Shown here one piece after another: positions 1 to 7,493 of a stretch of DNA of 64,000 bases. Numbering within the stretch: position 1 is the first letter of the stretch; the number at the start of each line of letters is the position of its first letter. The stretch is from NCBI GenBank assembly GCA_017303635.1, contig JAFLCG010000019.1:1-64000 (forward strand), in the 5' to 3' direction. Under the pieces are notes generated by a model that worked only from the letters and a program-made list of their open reading frames with translations, had not been told where the DNA came from and searched no databases. Source of the DNA: Anaerolineae bacterium (GTDB lineage Bacteria; Chloroflexota; Anaerolineae; Aggregatilineales; Phototrophicaceae). Both the position numbers and the translations under genes were made by a program.

Positions 1-93
1 TTCCGTTTCGTTCCCGACATAGGCTCGCGGTTCTTGCCTCAGAAAAGCGTGGATTTTTGTCCACTGGTCATTGGTCAGCGTCACAGGTTTCAT
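1..93 (-). mobile_element. IS5-family transposase, N-terminal fragment (runs off left edge)
   Basis: The 31 codons read leftward from an ATG at 91-93 begin MKPVTLTNDQWTKIHAFL and continue to the window edge. The LT-x-x-QW opening followed by a short linker and a RAYVGNE segment is the usual start of IS5-like (DUF4096-type) transposases. Only the N-terminus is visible, so whether the element is intact cannot be judged. An 11-bp hairpin lies 38 bp upstream. I could not define the terminal inverted repeat. Recognition rests on a short stretch, hence moderate confidence. Confidence 0.6.
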
Positions 94-130
94 CCGACCA
101 ATATACCTCAAATGTCAACACAACCTAATT

Positions 131-155
131 CACCTTGACGCAAGGCGTCAAGGTG
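131..155 (-). terminator. 11-bp perfect hairpin after the DUF1905 gene
   Basis: CACCTTGACGC at 131-141 is the exact reverse complement of 145-155, with a 3-base loop. It begins directly after the stop codon of the DUF1905 gene on the minus strand. There is no clear T-run after it, so it is either a weak terminator or an mRNA 3' stabilising stem. It separates the resident operon from the transposase fragment and could also belong to the end of that element. Confidence 0.5.
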
Positions 156-443
156 TCACATCTCCACATGAAGCTGGATGGTGACTTCATCACCCTCGTC
201 TAGACCCTCAGCTTTACGGATGTTGGCGCGGATTGGGACGATATACAGATCGTCTTTTGGGAACAGCGAAGTCGTCCATATCGTCTGACCAATTTGCACT
301 TGCACAGGCAGTACCCCCCAACCATAAGTGATAGAGTTGGAAATCACCTTCAGGTCGCGGCTTTGTTCCGCTGGAACCGTCACGAAATAGAAGGGTGATG
401 GCCCCCTCCAAAACCAGATTTTGCCGCTGAATTCCATATCCAT
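156..443 (-). CDS. DUF1905 domain protein
   Basis: A 95-residue protein starting MDMEFSGKIWFW. The pattern of a short beta strand, WRGPSPFYFVTVP, then SRDLK and a C-terminal DEGDEVTIQL is typical of the small beta-barrel DUF1905 family, whose biochemical role is unknown. The open frame extends 25 codons upstream, but that part overlaps the sugar transferase gene and lacks family similarity. I therefore chose the ATG at 441-443, two bases after the transferase stop (446-448). The tight spacing implies co-transcription with the transferase. A hairpin follows at once. No partner function is evident. Confidence 0.75.
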   Translation of the reverse strand: MDMEFSGKIWFWRGPSPFYFVTVPAEQSRDLKVISNSITYGWGVLPVQVQIGQTIWTTSLFPKDDLYIVPIRANIRKAEGLDEGDEVTIQLHVEM

Positions 444-445
444 AC

Positions 446-1882
446 TTATACCCCACTCATCTTTAGCACCTTGCCCACCGTCCGCAACAGGATATTCAAG
501 TCGAGCAGCAGCGAACAATGCCGAATGTAGTAGAGATCATATTGGAGTTTGACGAGGGCATCCTCATCGGTGGAACCATAGTTGTAGCGCACCTGTGCCC
601 AGCCGGTTAGGCCGGGTCGTATTGCCAAACGGGTACGGTAAAACGGTATCTTGCTGGTCAGGCGCTGGACATGTTCTGGGCGTTCTGGGCGCGGGCCAAC
701 TACGCTCATCTCTCCGCGCAGTACGTTGACGACCTGCGGCAATTCATCCAGGCGAGTTTTCCGCATAAAGCGTCCCAGTCGCGTTACACGGGCATCGCCT
801 TTCTGGCTAAAAACAGCTCCCGTCTGGGCCTCAGCATCCTGCCGCATCGAACGAAACTTGTAGATACGGAACGGGCGACCATTCAAACCAGTACGTTCCT
901 GCCAGTAAAAAATACCACCCGGTGAATCCAGACGAATGAGCAAAGCCAGCAGCGGCAGCACAATCAAGAAAACCACTAACCCCATCAAACCCATTACAAC
1001 ATCCATACCGCGTTTAACGAATCCGTAGAAAGCATCGCCCAGATTTTGCTCAATAGGCAGCACGACCGCCCAATTATTGCTGACATGCTCAACCGGTACC
1101 TGCCCGGTAATGCGCTCATACAAGAGTGGCATTGGCACTATGGAAGCACCCGACTCGTAAGCATCCATGACCCCTTGAAAAGTCTCAGTGCTCAAGTCAC
1201 GCGTTGATGTGACAATCAACTCAGCTATGCGGTATTCGTTCAGCAGACGGCGGATATCCTTGCCAGTCCCCAGAACCGGCACATCACACAGATCGGTCAG
1301 CACATCATCCGGTTCAGCGATTACTCCTACCAGATCATACGCATAATACGCATGGCGACCAATGGCACTCATCATGGTCATCGCCGACCAATCAGTACCG
1401 ACGATCATCACGCGACGGCGCTGACTGGCCCACCCAAATAGCAGCGGTTGAAGTGCATGAAAAATAGCAATTAATGCCAGTGATGCCACACCGTAGTAGA
1501 TAATAAATAGGCGCGGCAACAACAACGGCGGTGCTAAAAAGAACACAGCCAGGTAAAAAAACCAAAGCTGTAAAGTAATCAGGATTAATTTCTGAAAAGT
1601 ACGTGATCGGCTCGTATAGGTACGGAGTTCGTAAAAATCATTCGCGCCAGCCAATAACAACCAGGCACCCACAAGCACCACAAACCACCAGGCCCGCGGC
1701 CAGATGAACTCCGCCCACGTAAACGGATCTCGCGCTACCCAGGCCCAGACCCGGAGCGCGATCAGAACCGCCAGCAACACACAAAGCACATCGCCCGCAA
1801 TCAGCAGATAGCGGCGCTCAGAAAGGCGCAATTGGAGGCGGCGGTCACGGTTGGCCGGCGAATACAGCATGGCATCAGTCAA
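446..1882 (-). CDS. Polyprenyl-phosphate sugar-1-phosphate transferase (exopolysaccharide priming enzyme)
   Basis: A 478-residue membrane protein that should transfer a sugar phosphate from a nucleotide sugar to undecaprenyl phosphate, the first step of exopolysaccharide or surface-glycan assembly. The N-terminal half has about four hydrophobic helices (residues 25-150), then a nucleotide-binding-like domain (about 155-265). The C-terminal catalytic domain starts near KRGMDVVMG and carries the family blocks YKFRSM, KTRLDELPQ and GEMSVVGPRPE. This WbaP/WcaJ-like architecture is full length. The first codon here is TTG (1880-1882); an ATG four codons later (1868-1870) is an equal alternative. 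A DUF1905 gene follows two bases after the stop. Sugar specificity cannot be read from sequence. Confidence 0.9.
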   Translation of the reverse strand: MTDAMLYSPANRDRRLQLRLSERRYLLIAGDVLCVLLAVLIALRVWAWVARDPFTWAEFIWPRAWWFVVLVGAWLLLAGANDFYELRTYTSRSRTFQKLILITLQLWFFYLAVFFLAPPLLLPRLFIIYYGVASLALIAIFHALQPLLFGWASQRRRVMIVGTDWSAMTMMSAIGRHAYYAYDLVGVIAEPDDVLTDLCDVPVLGTGKDIRRLLNEYRIAELIVTSTRDLSTETFQGVMDAYESGASIVPMPLLYERITGQVPVEHVSNNWAVVLPIEQNLGDAFYGFVKRGMDVVMGLMGLVVFLIVLPLLALLIRLDSPGGIFYWQERTGLNGRPFRIYKFRSMRQDAEAQTGAVFSQKGDARVTRLGRFMRKTRLDELPQVVNVLRGEMSVVGPRPERPEHVQRLTSKIPFYRTRLAIRPGLTGWAQVRYNYGSTDEDALVKLQYDLYYIRHCSLLLDLNILLRTVGKVLKMSGV

Positions 1883-2046
1883 GGCATCACACCATCAGTT
1901 ATGAATGCTGGCACGGGCGAGTACACACCGAACAACTACTACAATCTCAAAATGCTCGTCAAGTGTGTCCATCTCCAATGCGATTGTACAGGCAGATTGC
2001 ACAACCGAAGCACATGGATTTCAGATTGAGAGATACCCCTAAAGCT

Positions 2047-3579
2047 TTATCCCCCCACCCAACCGAGAATAGTGATCGCTCCACGCAAGCCGCCCGTCAT
2101 GGCAACCGAACCTGTACCGTTCACGTTAGCAACATACAGATCGGTACGCCCGTCCCCGCCGGTTCGCACACCCAAATACGCCAACCAAAGACCATCCGGT
2201 GAGTAAAGCGGATTACACATACTGGGTGGTGGAGTACCGCGCGTGATGATGTTCAGGTTAGGATCAAATACGCGCGTACCATAAGGGCATTGACCATTCA
2301 CCCCACCAATGGCGATGCGCGTACCATCCGGTGACCAGACAGTACTCATGCCAAAGCGGGGGAATGAGACCTCAGTCGAACGGTTGATGAGTGAACCATC
2401 GCGTCGCACCGCAATCACTTCGGTAGTCGTTCCAGCACTTTGGTAGATGACCGCACTGCCATCCGGTGCCCACGCTTCACTCAAGCGGATCGGCGAATCA
2501 CTGCCATCGTTCAACCGTACCTGCTGGGCAGTACCGGTACGCACATCTGCGAGCCACAAGGTGCGCTCAGGGTCGCCCAGTGTAGGATCACCACTGCTAA
2601 AAGCGATTTGCGTGTTATTCACCCAGCGGGGTGGTTCCGTGATCCATTGATCGGAAAGTTGCACAGTCGTTCCGGTGCTGATCTGTAAGGCAAATAGGTT
2701 GCCTCCATTTGGCGGCGCATCGGTCGCTGGATCACAGGCATTCAGTTCTCCCGGTATCCATGAAGGACACGTGAGCCGGTCGGAAATAAACAGCAGATAT
2801 TGCCCATCCGGCGACCACGCCGGAAAAAAGTCAAACGAGCCAGAACGGGTCACGTTTTGCAGATTGCCGCCATCCCGCCCAATCGTGAAAATATCAATGT
2901 CATAACCGGTCGCCAACGCAATTGCCAGGCGCGATCCATCGGGCGACCACGAGGGTGGACTGAAAAAGCCCCGCTGCGTAAATGTTCGGATAGGCAGGAT
3001 ACGCCCACTGATGCGGCTGTTCAGGTCAACGATGTACAGTCCGCCATCATTACTGCCAGTCCCCTGCCGCAAATAGGCGATGGCCGCACCATTTTCCGAG
3101 ATATAGACCTGATTTTCTGTGCTCGAAGGTAAATCCAGGATCGCTACCCGACCCGCTGAATTGGTCGGTGGGACATAATAGAGTTGCTGAATATTGGTCG
3201 CCGCTTGTGGTGTACGAGCATCACCTACACCATCCCGGTTATTGTCATTCAAGAAGGCAATCACCGGCGCATTTAACAAAGTTAATGCATTTTCAGAGAT
3301 CTCAACGCGCTGCCAGTTATCAAAGACGAAGCTCACCGATGCCTCCGGCGTACGCGAAGGCACGAGCGTCGCTGTTGGTGTAGCAGTTTCCGTCGGTGTT
3401 GGTGTGATCGTCGACGTTGGCGTAGCAGTCGCCGTAGCCGGCACTTGGGTGGAAGTAGGCGTGACGGTCGAGGTAGCCGTAGGGGTTGCAGTCGCCGTAG
3501 GCGTAGCAGTCGGTGAATTCAACGCTTGGCAAGAGGAACAGGCCAGCATTAGCAGAATAGTGAGTAAACGACGAGTCAT
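2047..3579 (-). CDS. TolB-like PD40 beta-propeller lipoprotein
   Basis: About 510 residues. The ATG at 3577-3579 gives MTRRLLTILLMLACSSC, a lipoprotein signal with its lipid-attachment cysteine; the frame stays open 12 codons upstream. A Thr/Pro/Ala-rich linker follows the cysteine, then repeated PD40-type motifs such as SWSPDGSRLA, AWSPDGQYLLF, WAPDGSAVIY and WSPDGTRIAI. These form a beta-propeller like the C-terminal domain of TolB. With no outer-membrane Tol system in view, the protein is better seen as a surface-anchored propeller of unknown ligand. The next gene upstream (LysM lipoprotein) is 95 bp away and probably co-transcribed. Confidence 0.8.
   Translation of the reverse strand: MTRRLLTILLMLACSSCQALNSPTATPTATATPTATSTVTPTSTQVPATATATPTSTITPTPTETATPTATLVPSRTPEASVSFVFDNWQRVEISENALTLLNAPVIAFLNDNNRDGVGDARTPQAATNIQQLYYVPPTNSAGRVAILDLPSSTENQVYISENGAAIAYLRQGTGSNDGGLYIVDLNSRISGRILPIRTFTQRGFFSPPSWSPDGSRLAIALATGYDIDIFTIGRDGGNLQNVTRSGSFDFFPAWSPDGQYLLFISDRLTCPSWIPGELNACDPATDAPPNGGNLFALQISTGTTVQLSDQWITEPPRWVNNTQIAFSSGDPTLGDPERTLWLADVRTGTAQQVRLNDGSDSPIRLSEAWAPDGSAVIYQSAGTTTEVIAVRRDGSLINRSTEVSFPRFGMSTVWSPDGTRIAIGGVNGQCPYGTRVFDPNLNIITRGTPPPSMCNPLYSPDGLWLAYLGVRTGGDGRTDLYVANVNGTGSVAMTGGLRGAITILGWVGG
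3367..3520 (-). repeat. Degenerate tandem repeat encoding a Thr/Pro/Ala linker
   Basis: Short GTAGCAGTCGCCGTAGGC-like units, repeated imperfectly on the plus strand, encode the TPTATPTATATPT-type linker of the TolB-like lipoprotein on the minus strand. Repeat units are multiples of three, so length changes would keep frame. The plus-strand reading gives a Val/Gly-rich open frame that is a shadow, not a gene. Confidence 0.6.
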
Positions 3580-3673
3580 AGCACGGTTCTGGATAGAGAT
3601 CTTTGCGTTTAACATCGGGCAAGGATACCACGCCCATCAGACCTGAACTATGCGGAATGACGACGCTTGCCCG

Positions 3674-5101
3674 TCAGAAACCGGGATCAAGCGTCGGCGT
3701 GGTGTCCTCGGTGGGCAGGGGTGGTACCACATTGATGGTTAAATCATACGTGTACTGCTTGCGGTTGGCATCGATCAGAAAGAGTTGGTAGCGACTGGTC
3801 TGCAATGGGCAAATTGTCTGTGTACCCGAGGTTGTAACAGACTGCTGGTTAAGTGTCACCTGAACTGCACCACTGGTAATCCAGCGGAGAGTGGTACATT
3901 CTGCTGCAAGGAGTGTAGTCTTGTCTGCAGTAAAGGTGGCGCTGGCTCCACCAGGCAAGGCAGTCGGCGTTAGGGTTATGCCCGGTCGTACTGTAGCTGA
4001 AGGGGTACTAGTCACAGAAATCGTCCCTGGTACGCGAAGTATCTGCCCAACCTGAATGACGTTGGCATTGACCAGGCAGTTCCCCCGCGACAACTCATCG
4101 ACCGTCAGGTTGAAGCGCGTAGCAATACGAAACAGAGTATCCCCTGTCTGCACAGCAACTGTGCCCGCCCAGTCACCCCGTGGACTACAACCAACAAGGG
4201 TCCCCCCTACGCCCGTCCCATTTCCAGATGATAATGTTGGCGGAACACTGACTGATCGAGTAGCTGTCGGAGGAACGAGGGTCGCCGGTTGCGGTAGCGT
4301 CACCGGCCGCTCCAAAAGTTGTAAAGGTGCGTTTTGCAACTGCGTCAGATCAATCGGCTCAGGCGCCAAGGGCGGCCCGATCACCTGTAACTGATCCCCA
4401 CCCCCGACTGGCAAGCGCACTTGTAGACCAAGGGTCGCCATCTGGGTTTGACCAAAGGCAGTGATCCGGGCGCTACCTTCGATAGTCGCAATCGTTAGCG
4501 TGTCGTTGGCATACGCAGTCACAAAAATTGTGGAGCCGAGTTGAACATCCGCACCATTCAGTTGGAGCGTAACTCGTGTGCCAGTGGGAGACTGTATCAA
4601 GATACCGGATTGCGGCATGGCGCTGCAACGCAAATCGCCGACGCTCGTCCGAAGAGTCACACCGCGCATCATCGGCGTAGCCCCGGTGATGCCGGCATCA
4701 CCGTAAAAGAGCAATGTCACATTTTGACCAGGTAGCGTACCAACAAGGTCTGCCTGCGCCTTGACAATAGCGATACCCCAGACACCGCTGACTTCATCCA
4801 GCGGAGCAGTATTTAGTGTACGGAGTTGCAGGAGGTCGGCACGATCACCAGCAGACTCAAAGGGACTGGCCAACGCTCCTTCAAAACTGGCATTGACCTG
4901 ATCGTGTCCGTAACAGGCAGAATTTCGTTCCATCCCCTGACAGGCACTGCCCGTTTGTGCCAGTGCCTGCGTAACCAGTTGATCACACGTCAGCAGGGAT
5001 TCGGCTGTAGCAGGAAGTTCTGTTGGTATCACAGGTTCAGTCGTCAGCGTACAGCCAACTGCAAACAAAACCAGCAGCATTACGGGCAATAAGCGACGCA
5101 T
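3674..5101 (-). CDS. LysM-domain lipoprotein with FecR-like region
   Basis: A 475-residue secreted lipoprotein starting MRRLLPVMLLVLFAVGC, with the lipid-attachment cysteine at residue 17. Residues about 110-245 (GVTLRTSVGDLRC ... LQVRLPVGGG) resemble a FecR-like beta domain. A Pro/Thr-rich linker leads to a LysM peptidoglycan-binding motif near residues 315-355 (VQTGDTLFRIATRFN ... VGQILRVP). A second Thr-rich linker and a small C-terminal beta domain with TLRWITSGA follow. The likely role is attachment to cell-wall glycan on the outside of the membrane. The start lies 15 bp after the sugar kinase stop, so the two are probably co-transcribed. The ligand is unknown. Confidence 0.8.
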   Translation of the reverse strand: MRRLLPVMLLVLFAVGCTLTTEPVIPTELPATAESLLTCDQLVTQALAQTGSACQGMERNSACYGHDQVNASFEGALASPFESAGDRADLLQLRTLNTAPLDEVSGVWGIAIVKAQADLVGTLPGQNVTLLFYGDAGITGATPMMRGVTLRTSVGDLRCSAMPQSGILIQSPTGTRVTLQLNGADVQLGSTIFVTAYANDTLTIATIEGSARITAFGQTQMATLGLQVRLPVGGGDQLQVIGPPLAPEPIDLTQLQNAPLQLLERPVTLPQPATLVPPTATRSVSVPPTLSSGNGTGVGGTLVGCSPRGDWAGTVAVQTGDTLFRIATRFNLTVDELSRGNCLVNANVIQVGQILRVPGTISVTSTPSATVRPGITLTPTALPGGASATFTADKTTLLAAECTTLRWITSGAVQVTLNQQSVTTSGTQTICPLQTSRYQLFLIDANRKQYTYDLTINVVPPLPTEDTTPTLDPGF

Positions 5102-5116
5102 AACCTGATCCTCCCG

Positions 5117-6100
5117 CTACCGAGAGATTCCCAGACCTCCCGCATTGAGCAAGTGCTCGACTTCGCCACTAGATATTAATGCCAGATCACCCGGCATTGT
5201 CAACTTGAGGGCGGCGGTAGCACAGCCATAGCGCATTGCTTCAGTCAATGATTGTGCATCTAACAGCGCATGGATTAACCCGGCTGCAAAGGCATCACCC
5301 GCCCCAATCTGGATTGGATTGGCAACAGCAAAAGCAGACGCTTGATGAAAGTCCCCATCAAAGCCAGCCGCACCCTGCATCCCACGAGTAAGGATGACTT
5401 TCGCACCATGCCATCGGTCAGACAGACGAACTGTTACCTCAGCGGGTTCACCGGCAATACCAAACAGGGTTTTGGCGTCCCGTTCCGCAATAATCACGTA
5501 GGTTGCTTGTTTAGCTAGAGGGTCGAGAATGGCAGCCGCTTGCTCTGCCGACCACAAGCGTGCGCGATAGTTGATGTCCAATGAAGTCGGCACCTGAAAC
5601 TGACCAGCTTGTCCCAGCGCGTGCTGAATAGTCATACGACATGAGTCGCTCAGTGCAGGTGTGATACCTGTCAGATGCACCCATCGGGCCGAGTCCAACA
5701 ACGACCAGTCAAAATCATCTGGAGTCATCGTGCTGGCGGCAGAATTGGCCCGGTCATAGATGACCTGTGTCGAGCGAGGGGGGCTACCAAACTCAACAAA
5801 ATAGGTTCCAAGTCGAACATTCGAAACCCAACGAATGCCGCTTATATCGACCCCATAAGCCTTGAGTTTTTCCGAGACCACCCTACCCAGCAAGTTATCC
5901 GGCAAGCGCGACCACCACATCGTCCACCTGCCCAACCGCGCCAGGGCAACTGCCACGTTACTCTCTGCACCGCCAATATGCATCTCTAAAGCGGTGCTGG
6001 TTTCAATCCGATTAATGCCTGGGGGAGAAAGCCGCAGCATCGTCTCCCCAAGGGTAATCAGGTCAAGTTTCTTTACGGATGAGGATGTAATAGGAGCCAC
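5117..6100 (-). CDS. PfkB-family sugar kinase, 2-dehydro-3-deoxygluconokinase-like
   Basis: A cytoplasmic ribokinase-fold kinase of about 327 residues. The opening LDLITLGETMLRLSPPG and the C-terminal IGAGDAFAAGLIHAL block (anion hole plus catalytic Asp) are hallmarks of the KdgK branch, which phosphorylates 2-keto-3-deoxygluconate; fructokinase-like activity is the alternative. The frame is open to 6250, but the extra 50 residues lie inside the upstream gene and look non-coding. I chose the GTG at 6098-6100, preceded by GGGG with good spacing. That gives a 38-bp overlap with the AlbA_2 gene and suggests translational coupling. Confidence 0.82.
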   Translation of the reverse strand: MAPITSSSVKKLDLITLGETMLRLSPPGINRIETSTALEMHIGGAESNVAVALARLGRWTMWWSRLPDNLLGRVVSEKLKAYGVDISGIRWVSNVRLGTYFVEFGSPPRSTQVIYDRANSAASTMTPDDFDWSLLDSARWVHLTGITPALSDSCRMTIQHALGQAGQFQVPTSLDINYRARLWSAEQAAAILDPLAKQATYVIIAERDAKTLFGIAGEPAEVTVRLSDRWHGAKVILTRGMQGAAGFDGDFHQASAFAVANPIQIGAGDAFAAGLIHALLDAQSLTEAMRYGCATAALKLTMPGDLALISSGEVEHLLNAGGLGISR

Positions 6101-7493
6101 GCTTTTGCCCCATTTTTTTGAGTAAAGTCTTGTTGACCAGATCCGCCAGATCACGTCGAATAGTCTCTGGATGAACATCCGGACAAAGACGTTGCAAATC
6201 GCTATTAGTAATACGCTGACTTGTACCTTCCAGCAAGAACGTAATCGCAATCTCTTGGCGGGGATTCAATTCAATACCAGCAAACTGTCGGCTAAAATCA
6301 AGCGAATCTACAGGGGAAGATGGCTCTGAGTGGGAATCAGCCACCTGATTATGCAAAACTACCCGGAACCCCCCGGCTTTCTCGGTGAACTCCGGCTGGC
6401 GCAAGCCCTGTTGGCGCATCAGATCGATGACCCGATCCACCCCATAGCCCAGCCGCTCAATAAACCCCATATCGGAAAGCACCTGCACGATCGCCGGATT
6501 GCGGGAAAAACGTTCATCCTTAATGTTAGCAATCGTGACTGGGCCAGGCAAATCGCCGGGGCTGGTAATCTCCAGTCGATTGCTGAAGATGAATAACCGA
6601 ATTCCATCACCTTGAATCTGGTAATCACGATGAGCCACCGCGTTGACCAACAATTCACGCACCGCTTCCAGCGGATACTCGGTTTGCTCATCACGAGCCA
6701 TGGTCTGCCCAATGACTACATCTTTCCGCAAGTGGTCACGCAAAAATAACTCGGCACGCCGGATTTGATCAGGCAGCGTACCACCAATATCCTGTCGGGA
6801 AAACCGATCACTCATCGTCTCACTGGCGAAACGGACAGCCGTGATATCCGCCCCGCGCAAAAAACGCTGTGGTTCTTTACCAAACAACAGAATACCCGCA
6901 TTAGTTGGATAGCGTTCCCCGTTGATCTCAATCAGGCACCCACGCCGTATCAGAATTTGTTCGACACTACTTTCTCCACTGAGATGTAATGAATTGGCAT
7001 AGCTACGCGCTCGATCCATATCCAGATCAGCCAGAGTAGCGCGGGGTGTGCGTTCACTCTCAAAGCTGATCTCTCCCCGTTCAACGATGAGTTGGCGGAG
7101 ATCACGGGCTTTCAGAAGAATGTTATGGGCACCATCACGGCGGAGGTAGCGGCCTTCATGAGCATAGGCATGGGGCAAACCACCCGGTACCTGGGCAATG
7201 ACAACGGCTTTACCATTCACACGGATGACTTCTGGCAATGGAATTAACAGGGGTGGATCTGCCGAAAGCGCCGCCTGCAGAACCCGATCTACCGCATTGG
7301 AGACATTCCGTACCCCAACAATCGCGCCGCCAGGGCCAACAACTCCCAGCAAAAGCTTTCCACCTTGCCCATTTGCCATCGCAGTCAAGGTGCTGGCAAG
7401 TGTATCCGGTGGTGTGTTCTCATCGTACCAGTCTGTCTGGTCACCCCGACCGTGTCGTACCCAGCCATGTAGATCATCGGTTGAATTGGTCAT
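6063..7493 (-). CDS. AlbA_2 / RecG-like regulator with GHKL ATP-binding and winged-helix domains
   Basis: A 476-residue protein. The N-terminal domain (about 15-130, GDQTDWYDENT ... GQGGKLLLGV ... YLRRDG) is the Schlafen AlbA_2 fold. The middle part (about 275-400, AVRELLVNAVAHRDY, LEITSPGDLPG) is the HATPase_c_4 domain seen in RecG-like putative transcriptional regulators. The C-terminus (about 405-470, LNPRQEIAITFLLE ... ETIRRDLADLV) is a winged helix-turn-helix. Such proteins are usually annotated as ATP-dependent regulators, but their ligands are mostly unknown. The start codon overlaps the end of lon by four bases (ATGA), so it is translated with Lon and may be functionally linked to it. 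Confidence 0.8.
   Translation of the reverse strand: MTNSTDDLHGWVRHGRGDQTDWYDENTPPDTLASTLTAMANGQGGKLLLGVVGPGGAIVGVRNVSNAVDRVLQAALSADPPLLIPLPEVIRVNGKAVVIAQVPGGLPHAYAHEGRYLRRDGAHNILLKARDLRQLIVERGEISFESERTPRATLADLDMDRARSYANSLHLSGESSVEQILIRRGCLIEINGERYPTNAGILLFGKEPQRFLRGADITAVRFASETMSDRFSRQDIGGTLPDQIRRAELFLRDHLRKDVVIGQTMARDEQTEYPLEAVRELLVNAVAHRDYQIQGDGIRLFIFSNRLEITSPGDLPGPVTIANIKDERFSRNPAIVQVLSDMGFIERLGYGVDRVIDLMRQQGLRQPEFTEKAGGFRVVLHNQVADSHSEPSSPVDSLDFSRQFAGIELNPRQEIAITFLLEGTSQRITNSDLQRLCPDVHPETIRRDLADLVNKTLLKKMGQKRGSYYILIRKET

Noticed and set aside
3194..3646. Plus-strand Val/Gly-rich open frame of 150 codons
   Set aside because: It is the reverse reading of the Thr/Pro linker repeat of the TolB-like lipoprotein; no ribosome site or family pattern.
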